The notes beneath the pieces were generated by a model, which was given only the letters and a program-made list of their open reading frames with translations, was not told where the DNA came from and searched no databases. From positions 1,660,001 to 1,724,000 of the forward strand of contig CP069393.1 in assembly GCA_016887505.1 (NCBI GenBank): DNA of 64,000 nucleotides, written 5' to 3'. This document shows, in pieces, positions 31,341-41,984 of this stretch. The first letter of the stretch is position 1; every line of letters begins with the position of its first letter. A program made the position numbers and the translations under genes. The stretch is from Clostridia bacterium (GTDB taxonomy: Bacteria; Bacillota; TC1; UBA5767).

Positions 31341-32276
31341 TTAATTCTGTTCGCTTTTCGCAATTACTACCATTGCCAACATCATAAGTACCAGACCGAT
31401 TGTCTGAATAGAATACAGTTTTTCATGCAAAAACACAGCTGCCATCAGCACTACAACAGCAGGTTGTGCACTAGTCAAAATAGAACCAACCCCGGCCTCT
31501 AGGTACCTGAAGCCCGCAATAAATAATGTATAGGCACAGACAAAGACCATCAAGGCCTGTCCACCAATCCAAAGGACACTGCTCATTGGTGGAAGTCCCT
31601 CAGCAACTATGGCCCAAGGCGATTTAAGGATCATAAGGCCCAAGGCACCGAATAGCAAAATATAGAAGTTTATTGTCCAAGGGCCGTAACGCTTAATGAA
31701 TACCCGATTCATCATCCCATGAATTGCGTAAGCAACCCCTGCCAAAAGCCCTGTCATAACGCCCAAAAGATTCATGTCCACAACGCTTAGATTATAGCCC
31801 ACAACCACTAGGACTGTACCCAACATCGTCATCAGTACAGTCACTAACTTTACCCGAGTAATCTTTTCCTTCAAGAAAAGTGCCGCCATAATCAAAGTAA
31901 ATGCTGGTGCCGTATACAGTAGCAGCATAGCCGTACTAACATTGGTTAACTTTATTGTCGTCATAAACAAGGAAGTCGTTCCACTAACTGCGATAAATCC
32001 AAAGGCCACAAAACCTAAGATATCTCGTTTTTCCAAATGGAAACTCTTCTTCCCAACAAGCATCACTATGCCAACCATCAGCAAACCTAGCGTTACCTTT
32101 ATGACCGACAGAGTCAACGGATTTATACCAGTAGTCATCACCACACTTGCCATAATACTCTCTGCACTAAAGAAAATTACAGAAAGACTAAGTGCAATAA
32201 ATCCCTTCACCTTATATTTAAATTCCTTTGATGTCGTTGTTTCCTGTGTTCCATGCTCTTCCACATTCTTCTTCAT
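31341..32276 (-). CDS. EamA/DMT-family transporter
   Basis: 311 residues, about ten transmembrane helices in two EamA repeats (FIALSLSVIFFSAESIMASVV; VMTGLLAGVAYAIHGMMNRVF, each in parts). The start ATG 32276 follows GAGAAGG. Drug/metabolite transporters of this kind export small metabolites or amino acids; the substrate cannot be read. A second EamA gene (32949) lies nearby on the other strand but is not a close copy. Confidence 0.9.
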   Translation of the reverse strand: MKKNVEEHGTQETTTSKEFKYKVKGFIALSLSVIFFSAESIMASVVMTTGINPLTLSVIKVTLGLLMVGIVMLVGKKSFHLEKRDILGFVAFGFIAVSGTTSLFMTTIKLTNVSTAMLLLYTAPAFTLIMAALFLKEKITRVKLVTVLMTMLGTVLVVVGYNLSVVDMNLLGVMTGLLAGVAYAIHGMMNRVFIKRYGPWTINFYILLFGALGLMILKSPWAIVAEGLPPMSSVLWIGGQALMVFVCAYTLFIAGFRYLEAGVGSILTSAQPAVVVLMAAVFLHEKLYSIQTIGLVLMMLAMVVIAKSEQN

Positions 32277-32511
32277 ATAATATGCCTTCTCTTCCTAATA
32301 GTTATTCAATATCTGATTCAAACCTTTAGTTACTAACTTTCATAGTTTACCACGATATCCCTTCCCATCCAATAGATAAAATGTATACGTTTAACTAGAA
32401 GTGTATTTCATAACCATATTTTCTCTCAGTCATCTTCGGATAGTTCTTTCGCATATAATATATATCATGGTAAAATATGATGATATAACTAGTAACATAA
32501 AGGAGAACAAC

Positions 32512-32952
32512 ATGGAACAGAAAAAAGATATAATTGAAAACTGCCTTTACTACTTTCATAACGGATACAGCTGCTCTGAAGCCATCCTACAAGCGGGTAT
32601 GGATGAGTTTGGACTTACATCAGACTGCACACCAGCCGTCGCCTCGGTTTTTGGTGGGGGAATTAAGAGCCTGGGACATATTTGTGGTGCTATAAGTGGA
32701 ACACTAATGCTAATCGGTATCATGCATGGTAAACATAGTTTAGAAGATTCCTGTGAAGAAGCCGACCGCTTAGCCCTAGAATTTTTAGACTATTGCGAAA
32801 AAGAATTTGGAACGCTTATGTGCCGGGATATAACAGGAATCAATTTCCGCGAAGAAGAATATCCAAGCGAGAAATGCACCAACATCATCGAATCCAATTG
32901 CGTTCCCTTACTTAAGAAAATTTGTCTATGGCAAAAGGAAAACCTTGGATGA
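32512..32952 (+). CDS. C_GCAxxG_C_C family protein
   Basis: 146 residues; ATG 32512 follows AAAGGAGAAC. The family cysteines are all visible: GYSCSEA near residue 20, HICGAISG with the GCAxxG-like core near 65, then CEEAD, LMCRDITG, EKCTNIIE and SNCVP. The spacing suggests a redox or metal-binding fold of unknown activity. TATAAT at 32454-32459 may serve as its -10. The stop overlaps the ATG of the next transporter gene (ATGA), so the two are probably translated together. Confidence 0.85.
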   Translation: MEQKKDIIENCLYYFHNGYSCSEAILQAGMDEFGLTSDCTPAVASVFGGGIKSLGHICGAISGTLMLIGIMHGKHSLEDSCEEADRLALEFLDYCEKEFGTLMCRDITGINFREEEYPSEKCTNIIESNCVPLLKKICLWQKENLG

Positions 32953-33839
32953 GAGATATAAGCAAGGGCTATGCTTTAGTACTTTTGGCCGTATTCTTTT
33001 TCGGCACACAAAGTACCATCGGCAAAGGCCTAATGAACAGTGGCATCCATCCAGTTACACTAGCAGCTATGCGGATCCTATTGGGCGCTCTGATGTTTTT
33101 TATCTACATATTGGTAACCAATCCAAAAAGTCTAAAACTCGAAAAAGAAGATTATCTGTATTTCCTTATTTTTGGTTTATTAACTATCGCGGTAACCCAC
33201 TTTTGTCTTAATTATGCGATCTTCTACGCAGGTGTTGCCACAGCAAGTATATTGCTTTACACCGCGCCAGCTTTCGTAACGGTGCTTTCCATCTTTTTTT
33301 TCGCGGAAAAGCCTACTTGGCAAAGAATTATCGCTCTTTTTTTAACTCTACTAGGTTGCTACTTTATTACCCGTTCATCCCAAGAACTGAACTTTAACAA
33401 ACTTGGCGTCATGTTCGGTATTCTTGCAGGTTTCAGTTATGGCTTATGGAGTATACTGACTAAAAAAGGACTATCCAAATACTCCACACCCGTCATCAAT
33501 TTCTATAGCCTCTTCATCGGGGGATTAATATTGCTTATTGCTTCATTTATTGTAGCCGGCCCTCAGTCCTATCTGATCAGCCCAGCCAAATGGACCGGGG
33601 TAATCCTGATGGCTTTTTTCAATACCTTCATTCCCAACAACTTCTATGTTAACGGAATGAAGTATATGGCTGCTAGCAAAGCGAGTATCCTTGCCAACTT
33701 TGAATTGGTTATTGCTGTACTTTTGAGTTACCTTATTTTCAAAGAACCCTTCACCTTCTTTAAGGTACTAGGGTTTATCTCCATCGGCTCAGGGTTACTA
33801 CTCATTGTAAGAGAAGACTACAAAAAAAAGGATGCTTAG
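32949..33839 (+). CDS. EamA/DMT-family transporter
   Basis: 296 residues. ATG 32949 overlaps the previous stop and has AAGGAAAA at the proper distance; ATG 32928 is possible but lies deeper in the upstream gene. Two EamA domains with about ten membrane helices (GYALVLLAVFFFGTQSTIGK, GVMFGILAGFSYGLWSILTK). Coupling to the cysteine-rich protein upstream suggests a shared role, but the substrate is unknown. Confidence 0.88.
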   Translation: MRDISKGYALVLLAVFFFGTQSTIGKGLMNSGIHPVTLAAMRILLGALMFFIYILVTNPKSLKLEKEDYLYFLIFGLLTIAVTHFCLNYAIFYAGVATASILLYTAPAFVTVLSIFFFAEKPTWQRIIALFLTLLGCYFITRSSQELNFNKLGVMFGILAGFSYGLWSILTKKGLSKYSTPVINFYSLFIGGLILLIASFIVAGPQSYLISPAKWTGVILMAFFNTFIPNNFYVNGMKYMAASKASILANFELVIAVLLSYLIFKEPFTFFKVLGFISIGSGLLLIVREDYKKKDA

Positions 33840-33854
33840 CATCCTCTTTTTTTT
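33830..33854. terminator. Bidirectional terminator
   Basis: The GGATGC/GCATCC stem overlaps the transporter stop codon, with A-run before and nine T after. It serves the + strand transporter and the - strand gene ending at 33883. Confidence 0.9.
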
Positions 33855-33882
33855 TGAAATATCTTTTCCGATTTAGTGATAC

Positions 33883-34869
33883 CTATAGCCTTCCCTGCAA
33901 TAATCCTGGACCAGAAACCTTTTTCCTATTCTCCGCACTATCCCATCTTATTTTGGTATCATAAGAGTAACCCTCAAACACGGCATCCAAATCACCCTCC
34001 CCCTTCAGAAACAGTTCAATATGTTGCCAATACGCTGCCATTCTTACCAAAGCCTGGTCATAAAGGTCGACAAATGAGTCCTGCGACAGCTTATTTTCAT
34101 CCATAGGATGACTCCACTTTTGGTGAGACTCATTCATACAATCTAGTGACTCCACATATTTCAAGGTAGGATAAACTGGTTTGCCAATATATACACTTCT
34201 TCCTTTGATCCGCGCAAGCATCCTACTTAAACTCTCCTTACATCCTTGCGGATCATAGAGAAAACGCTGTGCCAGCTTCATATCCTTCATAGCCCGTTCG
34301 AAATCACCCTCCTGGTAGGTAGAATAGTCATACATTTCAGAAATTCGCCCATAAAATTGATCCAAACAGGTTGGCAGAGTGTCTGGCATCCATTCCCACA
34401 ATTTCACCTTTTTAATATTCTTACCTGTCTTTTTGTTATAAAGCAAAGCATCAATATTGGCCTCAAGAATCATGTGATTGGAAGTCATTTCATCCGTTTT
34501 AGCAGTTCCATTAAAGGCAAAACCTGCCTGAGCATATACGTAAGGATGGCACTGGGTATCCAAGGTATAATGACCAGTAAATCCCCAAGCATAGGAAAAA
34601 CGTTCTGTGGTATCCGCTTTTCCCTCTTTCACAAACTGCCAAAGATTGACTAAAAATTCATCTGTTTTTTCGGTATGAAGGATTCCCGCCAATTCCGGAT
34701 ACCCCTTCGTACTCCGACACGGTTGCTTACCAAAATAAAAAAAGGGGTCTGCTCCTTGTGCTCCTAAGGTCAATAGTGCATTATGTTCTGTTCCTTCTAT
34801 TTTTCTATATTTCGGCAACAATTTCAAAGAATCCATTGCAAATAAACTATGAGTCATAAAATCAGGCAT
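33883..34869 (-). CDS. Zinc-dependent phospholipase C-like protein
   Basis: 328 residues. The N-terminus MPDFMTHSLFAMDSL, then LGAQGADPFFYFGKQP and FTGHYTLDTQCHPYVYA (histidine/aspartate zinc ligands) match the zinc phospholipase C / S1-P1 nuclease-like family found in clostridial genomes. No signal peptide is visible, so unlike the secreted toxins it should be cytoplasmic. Substrate unknown. Confidence 0.85.
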   Translation of the reverse strand: MPDFMTHSLFAMDSLKLLPKYRKIEGTEHNALLTLGAQGADPFFYFGKQPCRSTKGYPELAGILHTEKTDEFLVNLWQFVKEGKADTTERFSYAWGFTGHYTLDTQCHPYVYAQAGFAFNGTAKTDEMTSNHMILEANIDALLYNKKTGKNIKKVKLWEWMPDTLPTCLDQFYGRISEMYDYSTYQEGDFERAMKDMKLAQRFLYDPQGCKESLSRMLARIKGRSVYIGKPVYPTLKYVESLDCMNESHQKWSHPMDENKLSQDSFVDLYDQALVRMAAYWQHIELFLKGEGDLDAVFEGYSYDTKIRWDSAENRKKVSGPGLLQGRL

Positions 34870-34893
34870 TATCGTCTCACCATCAATCCTTTT

Positions 34894-35457
34894 CTAAAAT
34901 TCATCCAAAGCCAACAACACATCTTCTTGGAGCGTCTCTAAATAATTAAGAGCCCACATGCAACTATCGCGGGTAAGACCTGCCACCGCATCTTCAATCA
35001 GATGAAACTTATAGTTCAACTGATGAGCGTCCACCGCTGTAGCCCGCACACATCCATCCCCAGCAATGCCACATAAGTAAAGCGTCTCTACCGATAAGCC
35101 TTTCAAAAGCAAATCCAAATCCGTTGCAAAGAAACCAGAAAACCGTCTCTTAACCACCTTAAAATCAGTCGGTTCCACCTTTATTTGCGGGATTATTTCA
35201 GCCCCCCAGGTTCCTTCAATGCAATGCGGTAAAGAACAATCCAGTTCGCGACCAAAGTCCACCAACCCAGCCCGATGCTCTTGATAAATATGAATCACTG
35301 GCATATTTTTTTCACGAGCTTTTGCAATACAGGAAAGAACATTCGTCACCAGTGTAGTTGGCATTCCTTCCGCATCACGACTTGCAAACGGTCCCTTGGG
35401 ATCTATAAAATCATTTTGCATATCTATCACGAGCAAAGCCGATCTTTTCTCTTCCAT
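34894..35457 (-). CDS. Isochorismatase-family cysteine hydrolase
   Basis: 187 residues. The catalytic triad is visible: Asp in LLVIDMQNDF, Lys in FKVVKRRFSGFF and Cys in YLCGIAGDGCVRATA. The family includes nicotinamidases and other amide hydrolases; the exact substrate is open, with nicotinamidase or ureido-type hydrolase both plausible. It lies 24 bases upstream of the phospholipase-like gene on the same strand and probably shares its mRNA. Confidence 0.87.
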   Translation of the reverse strand: MEEKRSALLVIDMQNDFIDPKGPFASRDAEGMPTTLVTNVLSCIAKAREKNMPVIHIYQEHRAGLVDFGRELDCSLPHCIEGTWGAEIIPQIKVEPTDFKVVKRRFSGFFATDLDLLLKGLSVETLYLCGIAGDGCVRATAVDAHQLNYKFHLIEDAVAGLTRDSCMWALNYLETLQEDVLLALDEF

Positions 35458-35575
35458 CTTTCCCCCACCATTTACCTTTTCTTTCTATTCTAAACCATAT
35501 GCTAGCCCTCCTACAAGCAGCAAGCATTACTTGTCATCAACGTAAAGGAATATTCAGCTTACATTACATTTTACC

Positions 35576-35584
35576 TGCTATAAT
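35576..35584 (+). promoter_or_regulatory. Extended -10 promoter of MFS gene
   Basis: TGCTATAAT forms an extended -10 about 28 bases before the ATG at 35612; the -35 is poor. Confidence 0.6.
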
Positions 35585-35611
35585 AGAAGTAAGAAGTGAA
35601 AGGGGATATCT

Positions 35612-36847
35612 ATGACCAAACAGGAACGCAGTTGGATACTCTACGACTGGGCTAATTCCGCCTACTCAATTGCCATCACGACAGCCATCTTGCCCTTATA
35701 TTTCAAGGACGTGATAGCAGCTTCATTGCCAGGCGCCCTCTCAACAGCCTATTGGGGATATGCCAACGCATTTGCCACGCTAGTCATCTCACTCTCCGCA
35801 CCTTTTCTAGGAACCATGGCAGATTACCGTGGATACAAAAAACGTCTCTTCACGCTCTTTATGCTTCTAGGCACTCTCTTTACCGCATCCCTATACTTTA
35901 TCCAACCCGGCCAGTGGCAACTTTGCGTACTCTTATACATCCTCAGTGCCATTGGATTTGCTGGTGCCAATATTTTCTATGATTCCTTTCTAACAGATAT
36001 AACCGAGACCAAAAATATGGACTGGATTTCCTCACTCGGTTTCGGGTTCGGCTACATCGGTAGCTGCATTCCCTTCATTATCAGCCTTGTACTCATAATG
36101 AATCCAGATGCAATCGGTACGAGCGCACTACAGGCAACTCGTTTATCCTTTTTGATTACTGCTTCTTGGTGGTTCATTTTTTCTCTACCCATGATGAAAA
36201 ATGTACAGCAAAATTACTTCATTGAACCTGAACCCAGGCCACTAAGAAACTCCTTCAAAAGACTTAGTAAAACAATCAAAAATATTCGGGGTCATAAAAA
36301 TATCTTTATGTTCTTGATTGCCTATTTCTTCTATATTGATGGTGTCGATACCATCATCAAGATGGCAACCGTATATGGCAGTGACGTTGGGCTAAAAAGT
36401 TCCGATATGTTGCTTATTTTGCTAGTATCCCAATTTATCGCCTTCCCCTTTGCCATCTTATTTGGTAAACTAGCCAAAAAATTTAGTGCAAGATCCATGA
36501 TTTCCTTTGCCATTTTGCTTTACACTTTTATCTGTTTCTATGCCTATTTCATGAACAGTGTCATTCATTTTTGGGTTCTTACTATATTGGTCATGACCAG
36601 CCAAGGTGGAATACAAGCACTCAGCCGTTCCTTTTTCGGGAAAATGCTCCCCAAGGAACATTCCAATGAATTCTTCGGCTTCTACAACATCTTTGGCAAG
36701 TTTGCTGCCATCATGGGACCACTTTTGGTAGGCGTCTTCTCGCAAGTGACTGGTAACTCCCGCTTTGGCATATTAAGTCTCGTATTATTGTTTGCCACCG
36801 GGTTTATACTGTTTCGCCGGGTACCCATCCCTCTTGATGAGAACTAG
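35612..36847 (+). CDS. UMF1-type MFS transporter
   Basis: 411 residues, twelve predicted membrane helices. It starts SWILYDWANSAYSIAITTAI, the signature of the UMF1/Atg22-like branch of the major facilitator superfamily, with the DxxG loop motif MADYRGYKKR. Members are proposed to export amino acids or similar solutes. ATG follows GAAAGGGGAT. The gene stands alone between opposing genes. Confidence 0.9.
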   Translation: MTKQERSWILYDWANSAYSIAITTAILPLYFKDVIAASLPGALSTAYWGYANAFATLVISLSAPFLGTMADYRGYKKRLFTLFMLLGTLFTASLYFIQPGQWQLCVLLYILSAIGFAGANIFYDSFLTDITETKNMDWISSLGFGFGYIGSCIPFIISLVLIMNPDAIGTSALQATRLSFLITASWWFIFSLPMMKNVQQNYFIEPEPRPLRNSFKRLSKTIKNIRGHKNIFMFLIAYFFYIDGVDTIIKMATVYGSDVGLKSSDMLLILLVSQFIAFPFAILFGKLAKKFSARSMISFAILLYTFICFYAYFMNSVIHFWVLTILVMTSQGGIQALSRSFFGKMLPKEHSNEFFGFYNIFGKFAAIMGPLLVGVFSQVTGNSRFGILSLVLLFATGFILFRRVPIPLDEN

Positions 36848-36906
36848 TTCATGGCAATCCTTGTTGCATGCATTTTCGAAGAAAACTATTTTTCAGACAA
36901 AGAAAT

Positions 36907-36944
36907 AACAGGCCTAGGACAAAGTCCAAGGCCTGTTACTATTT
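36907..36944. terminator. Convergent-gene terminator hairpin
   Basis: A perfect 9-bp AACAGGCCT/AGGCCTGTT stem with T-rich flanks on both strands lies between the converging MFS and nucleotidase genes. Confidence 0.65.
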
Positions 36945-36962
36945 GGGGGTTATATGAAAAAA

Positions 36963-39167
36963 CTAGAGAATGTCTAAAAGAGTCATCGCCTTAGCGAAAA
37001 TTACATTCATTTCTGCATTATTCATTGGTCTATTCGGTGCAAACTGGCTGTCTCCCGTTCCAGAAATCAATCCCAAGGAGGTCAGATAAGCTAAATCTTC
37101 TGCCGTATCTGCATCACTTACATCAGAGAATACGATGGGAGCGTTATCTCCCATGGCAAGGCCACGTGCTTCAAGAGCGTCTGCTAAAAGAGCTATCGCA
37201 TCATCTCTTTCGATTTCTCCACTCACCTCAGCCATTATTTCTACATCTAAGAAACGGTTCAAATTATCTAAATATCTAGCTGCATCTGCACTACCATTTA
37301 GGTCAAAAGTACCTTCATCATCTGCGGTGCTAAATCCATTGTTCAACAAATCATAAACATAATCATCAGCCCAGTGATTCAAGAAATTAGGTGCCAAAGT
37401 CCAGTTATGGTCAGCCTCGGTCATAATCACTTCTTTTTCCATGATATAGTCGCTTAAGAAATCTCTCGTCTCAGCGCCTTCATCATAAAGAACTGTAGCC
37501 TGTCCTGAACCAGTTCCAGGGAAGTTTCCTCCACCACCAGCGCGGTAGTTATTCATCGCTAACGTAAATACATCATCGGCTGCAACTGGACTACCGTTGT
37601 AGGTAAGAGATACAATTCTATCTCCCAAGGGTCTAGTAACATCAATCACATAATCCACGCCATCGATTTGGTCAAAGTAATAACCTTCGAAATCAGGATT
37701 AATCAGTGGCATATCTCCACTACCAGGTACAATCTGGTTAAAGTTTTGACAAGCATGCTCCAAATACGCTTTCAAATCAGATCCACTAATTTCAATGGCT
37801 ACTAAAATATCATCATAAAGGTAAATATTGCCAACACCGGCAAGAGAGATCTCACCTTCTGGAATATCTGTATAATCGTCTGGGCCAGCAGCTCCATAAC
37901 GGAACGGTGCTGCCATCGATAGAATTGGATTCTCTATGGCTTCTGTATTCAGCTCAGAGTTTTCAACAGCCCAAGTCTGTACATCCGTAATCAACTGAAT
38001 CATGTTGGTGTCTGTAATTCTAGAACCACGTGAAGTGATTTCAACATCCGTAGCCCCAGCAATATTTTCTTCCATATAAGCTACTGTTGCATCATGATAA
38101 AAAGACATTGCTTCCATGAAGTCTGCATCCGGCTCAACGTAGGCATCCTTATTATCTGTATTAACCGTTTCAGCTGTAGCTTCTACAACGTCCCAACCAT
38201 CACTCATCTTTTCCAATTCAAGACGAGTTACGGACAGGCCTCTTCCATGTTGTTTGCCTTGAACAACCAATACGTCATCACCACTTACTTCATTGGTAAT
38301 ATAGGCTACGTTCGTAGTATGAGTATGTCCATACATAATTACATCGATTCCAGGAACCGTTTTGGCAATTTGGTCTACTGCGTTTTCAACAGGAAAGTCC
38401 TCATTGACGCCTGCCAAACGATTATCCATCACCATCTCACCATTTACCATCTTATAGCCTAAACCAGAATGGCTAAGTAGAACAATTACATCCGCACCAT
38501 CTGCCTCAAGCATAGGTACATATTTTTCGACTGCTTCCACTTGATCTAACGGTTCATATTCATAATCAATCTTGCTACCATACCATGGATACCAGCCAGG
38601 AGTGGTCACACCCAAAACACCAACCTTAATGGTTTCTCCATTTGAAAGTTCTTTGTCTAGAATCGCATACGGTTCAAACACTAAGTCTTCCGTACCAGCA
38701 TAAACCGTATTACAGCTAAGTGTTGGAAAGTCTGCATCATCTACAAAATCATGCAGTGCTTCCAAACCGTTTTGAAATTCATGATTGCCCAAAACCATAG
38801 CATCATAATCTAGATATTCCAGAGCGTAGGCAAAAGGATTTTCCACATCTGGTAGGTCTGCCGTAGGATTCTTAACACCCCAGTAATAAGCAAGTGAGCT
38901 TCCCTGAATTGTGTCACCAGAATCAAAAAGCATCACATTGTCGTTCTCATCTCGGTATTGGTTAATCAATGTAGCAACCCGAGCCAATGAGCCTTTTTTA
39001 TTCGTACTACCCGAGAAATAATCATAAGGCACCATATAACCATGCAAGTCTGTAGTCTGTAACAAAACCAGCTCTGCAGTCTCGTTATCAGCGGCGAAAG
39101 CCCCTGTGGTTGGACCAAACGCAGAAATTAGCATCAAAGCAACAAGTATCAGCGATAGTTTCTTCAT
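36963..39167 (-). CDS. Secreted 5'-nucleotidase / 2',3'-cyclic phosphodiesterase with SLH-like C-terminus
   Basis: 734 residues. A signal peptide covers about residues 1-25, with AFA-A cleavage. The metallophosphatase domain (about 30-320) carries TTDLHGY, FDSGDTIQG, VLGNHEF, LLSHSG and YGHTHT. The 5'-nucleotidase C-terminal domain spans about 370-570, with FTLAMNNYRAGGGGNFPG for nucleotide stacking. Residues about 650-734 contain one clear S-layer homology repeat (FSDVSDADTAEDLAYLTSLG, FAPNRPMNNAEMNVIFAKA) and traces of another. It should hydrolyse extracellular nucleotides while attached to the cell wall. Confidence 0.9.
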   Translation of the reverse strand: MKKLSLILVALMLISAFGPTTGAFAADNETAELVLLQTTDLHGYMVPYDYFSGSTNKKGSLARVATLINQYRDENDNVMLFDSGDTIQGSSLAYYWGVKNPTADLPDVENPFAYALEYLDYDAMVLGNHEFQNGLEALHDFVDDADFPTLSCNTVYAGTEDLVFEPYAILDKELSNGETIKVGVLGVTTPGWYPWYGSKIDYEYEPLDQVEAVEKYVPMLEADGADVIVLLSHSGLGYKMVNGEMVMDNRLAGVNEDFPVENAVDQIAKTVPGIDVIMYGHTHTTNVAYITNEVSGDDVLVVQGKQHGRGLSVTRLELEKMSDGWDVVEATAETVNTDNKDAYVEPDADFMEAMSFYHDATVAYMEENIAGATDVEITSRGSRITDTNMIQLITDVQTWAVENSELNTEAIENPILSMAAPFRYGAAGPDDYTDIPEGEISLAGVGNIYLYDDILVAIEISGSDLKAYLEHACQNFNQIVPGSGDMPLINPDFEGYYFDQIDGVDYVIDVTRPLGDRIVSLTYNGSPVAADDVFTLAMNNYRAGGGGNFPGTGSGQATVLYDEGAETRDFLSDYIMEKEVIMTEADHNWTLAPNFLNHWADDYVYDLLNNGFSTADDEGTFDLNGSADAARYLDNLNRFLDVEIMAEVSGEIERDDAIALLADALEARGLAMGDNAPIVFSDVSDADTAEDLAYLTSLGLISGTGDSQFAPNRPMNNAEMNVIFAKAMTLLDIL

Positions 39168-39276
39168 ATTTCCTCCTTGGATTGCATTTACAACTACATA
39201 GTAAGTAGGTAGCTATAGTTGTATATACGTGTGTATGTCTTAGTTCCTATTCGTCGCCTATCTCGAAAATCCTGCA

Positions 39277-39313
39277 TAAAAAAAGCAAAATCCGAAATAT
39301 TTCAGATTTTGCT
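39277..39313 (-). terminator. Terminator of the glycolysis-smpB operon
   Basis: On the - strand a 9-bp AGCAAAATC/GATTTTGCT stem with an additional GAAAT/ATTTC helix inside is followed by seven T. It lies right after smpB. Confidence 0.9.
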
Positions 39314-39322
39314 TTATCTTAT

Positions 39323-39775
39323 TTATTTTTGCCGATCACGAAACGCTCTTTCGATATCCCGACTAGCCTGTTTTTTGGCTAAATCATGACGTTTATCGTA
39401 AAGCTTCTTCCCTTTTACCAAGGCCAATTCCACTTTGACTTTGCCATGATCATTAAAGTACATCGAAAGAGGAACTAAGGACAAACCCTTTTCCTTAACC
39501 TTGCCCAACAGTTTCCGAATCTCATATTTATGCATAAGAAGACGTCTTTTACGCTCTGGTTCATGGTTCATATAGCTGCCCTGTTCATAGGTACTTATAT
39601 GTACACCCTCCAGATATATTTCACCTTCATAAATATTGGCATAACTATCTTTCAGGTTAACACGTCCCGCCCGGAGACTTTTCACTTCCGTACCCTGCAA
39701 GCTTATGCCTGCTTCAAAGGTCTCTAGGATATGGTAATCGTGTCTTGCTTTTTTGTTTTTTGTTATGGTTTTCAT
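39323..39775 (-). CDS. smpB: SsrA-binding protein SmpB
   Basis: 150 residues, full length. [40 protein letters not shown] (given in parts) and the C-terminal [21 protein letters not shown] tail are diagnostic. It binds tmRNA and places it in the ribosomal A site. It follows rnr after 11 bases, the usual Firmicutes order, and is the last gene of the operon. Its RNA partner ssrA is in the same window. Confidence 0.97.
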   Translation of the reverse strand: MKTITKNKKARHDYHILETFEAGISLQGTEVKSLRAGRVNLKDSYANIYEGEIYLEGVHISTYEQGSYMNHEPERKRRLLMHKYEIRKLLGKVKEKGLSLVPLSMYFNDHGKVKVELALVKGKKLYDKRHDLAKKQASRDIERAFRDRQK

Positions 39776-39786
39776 GTCTACACCGC

Positions 39787-41910
39787 CTATTTCACGATTT
39801 CGAAATCCAATTGTCTGAGTGCTTCATCTGCTCGCACCAATTGTACCTTGACTGTATCACCCAATCTGTAGGTTTTACCGTTTTTCTCACCTACCATACT
39901 CATGCCAGCTTCATCATAGGTGTAATACTGATCACCTAAGGTACCCACTTTGACTAGACCCTCTGCCAAGTTATCCAGACGTACAAAAAATCCAGATGCT
40001 ATCACGCCACTAATCTTAGCATCAAATACTTCTCCAACTTGTCCGGCCATATATTCAACAACCTTGAGTTTCACTGCTTCCCGTTCTGCTTCTTCTGCAA
40101 CCAGTTCTTGTTCCGAAGAAACACTAGCAGCCTTCTCCGCTTCCCGATACCATTTTTCAGCATTTTTCTGATTCATGGTGCCTCTTCTAGCTCGTTTCAA
40201 AGAACGGTGTACAAACAGGTCCGGGTATCTCCGAATAGGGGATGTAAAGTGGCAGTAATAGGTAGCTGCCAGGCCAAAGTGACCCACACTTTCAGGAAGA
40301 TAGCGAGCATGCATCATAGATCTTAGCAGCATAATGGATAGCTCTTCTTCATAAGGTTCACCCTTTATTTTTTCCATCAGTTCTGCATAGACCCGGGGTT
40401 GAATATCTTCTCCCGTTTGTTCTACCTTGAGATCATATTTCTTGAGCATATTATTCAATCGTTCAATCTTTTCTAAACTGGGAGACTCGTGCACCCTATA
40501 TATTGTAGGCATCTCCAACCAGTGTAAATGCTCAGCCACCGTTTCATTGGCCACCAGCATACACTCCTCAATAATGGATTCTGAAATTGTACGGCTCCTA
40601 ATTTTTAGTTCCTTGACCGTGCCGTCATCATTCATAACCACTTTGACTTCTGGAAATTCGAAATCGATAGCCCCTCGCTTCATACGGCGTGACTTTAGAA
40701 TATCGCGCAGTTCAGCCAAAGTCTTAAACATCGGCAGAAAATCTTGGTAGCGTTTTTTCAATTCAACATCATCGCCTTCAAGGAGTTCTGTCACATCTGC
40801 ATAATTCATGCGTTCATCAACCTGAATAACGCTAGGGCCAATTTCTGATGAAAGAACCTTGCCTTGATGATTGATAACCATCTCACAGCTCATGCTAAGG
40901 CGGTCTACCTTGGCGTTTAAGCTACAGATACCATTACTGAGTTCAACCGGCAACATTGGTATCACCCGATCCGGAAAATACACCGAGGTTGCCCTTTTGT
41001 GCGCTTCTTTTTCTAATACTGTGTTCTTTTTAACATAGTGAGATACATCCGCAATATGTACTCCCAAAAGGAAATTTCCTTCTTTATCTTTGCTAATGGT
41101 TACAGCATCATCTAAATCACGCGCATCTGCTCCGTCAATGGTGACCGTGGCTAAATGACGTAAGTCTTTACGACCCGATAGGTCTTCATTTTCTATAGTC
41201 TGAGGCATCTTTGCTGCTTCTTCCAATACATCCTTCGGAAAATCTAATGGCAGCTCATAGCTTTTGATAACACTAAGGATATCAACACCCACTTCATCTG
41301 GGTAGCCTAGTATTTCCACGATACGACCTTCAGCAGCTTTTTCCCCTACTGGCCATTTCGTGATTTCTCCAACTACCTTCTGTCCTGTTTTTGCACCTAG
41401 ACTTTTCTTATCCTTAATATAGATATCTTTTCCAATCGACAAATTATCCGGAATAAGAAATCCGAAATTTTTGTTCTTCTGATAGGTACCTACAATGGTT
41501 TCATTTTTACGTACTGCTACCCGCTCAATCGTTCCTTCGCGTTTTTCACCATGCGCTTTTTTGAAGGGACGTACCAATACATGGTCTTTGTCCATCGCCC
41601 CGTGCAGGTTATCAGGGGAAATAAACAAGTCGCCCTTTTCGCGTTCCTCCATGTCCAGTGGAATCACAAAGCCAAAACCACGCGCATTACCCTGTAATAC
41701 GCCCAGAATGAACCCCACATGTTTCGGTAGTGCATAGCGCTTCTTCTTGGTGACAACGATCTCTCCTTTTTGCTCACACTTTCTAAGCAATTCCATAAAC
41801 GAATAGACGTCATCCTCTGCAATCTCCATCACCGCCAAAAGGTCTTCGATGGGCAAGGGATTGTAATCCTCCCCATTCATTTTTTTTAGTAAATCTTCTT
41901 TTTCAATCAT
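39787..41910 (-). CDS. rnr: Ribonuclease R
   Basis: 707 residues. N-terminal winged-helix and cold-shock domains ([17 protein letters not shown] region) precede the RNB catalytic domain with [15 protein letters not shown] (metal-binding aspartates) and [13 protein letters not shown]-terminal S1 domain ([20 protein letters not shown] in part) ends the protein. It is a 3'-5' exonuclease that degrades structured RNA and helps clear tmRNA-tagged mRNAs, so its coupling to smpB is functional. GAGGAGG precedes the ATG. Confidence 0.97.
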   Translation of the reverse strand: MIEKEDLLKKMNGEDYNPLPIEDLLAVMEIAEDDVYSFMELLRKCEQKGEIVVTKKKRYALPKHVGFILGVLQGNARGFGFVIPLDMEEREKGDLFISPDNLHGAMDKDHVLVRPFKKAHGEKREGTIERVAVRKNETIVGTYQKNKNFGFLIPDNLSIGKDIYIKDKKSLGAKTGQKVVGEITKWPVGEKAAEGRIVEILGYPDEVGVDILSVIKSYELPLDFPKDVLEEAAKMPQTIENEDLSGRKDLRHLATVTIDGADARDLDDAVTISKDKEGNFLLGVHIADVSHYVKKNTVLEKEAHKRATSVYFPDRVIPMLPVELSNGICSLNAKVDRLSMSCEMVINHQGKVLSSEIGPSVIQVDERMNYADVTELLEGDDVELKKRYQDFLPMFKTLAELRDILKSRRMKRGAIDFEFPEVKVVMNDDGTVKELKIRSRTISESIIEECMLVANETVAEHLHWLEMPTIYRVHESPSLEKIERLNNMLKKYDLKVEQTGEDIQPRVYAELMEKIKGEPYEEELSIMLLRSMMHARYLPESVGHFGLAATYYCHFTSPIRRYPDLFVHRSLKRARRGTMNQKNAEKWYREAEKAASVSSEQELVAEEAEREAVKLKVVEYMAGQVGEVFDAKISGVIASGFFVRLDNLAEGLVKVGTLGDQYYTYDEAGMSMVGEKNGKTYRLGDTVKVQLVRADEALRQLDFEIVK

Positions 41911-41946
41911 GTTTCCTCCTCGTTGGTCGGCATAAAATTTGTGGAA

Positions 41947-41978
41947 ACAAAAAGAGCCATTGTCACGGACAACGGCTC
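41947..41978 (-). terminator. Terminator after secG
   Basis: On the - strand an 11-bp GAGCCGTTGTC/GACAATGGCTC stem (one mismatch) is followed by five T. It separates secG from rnr, so rnr-smpB needs read-through or its own promoter. Confidence 0.85.
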
Positions 41979-41984
41979 AATCAA

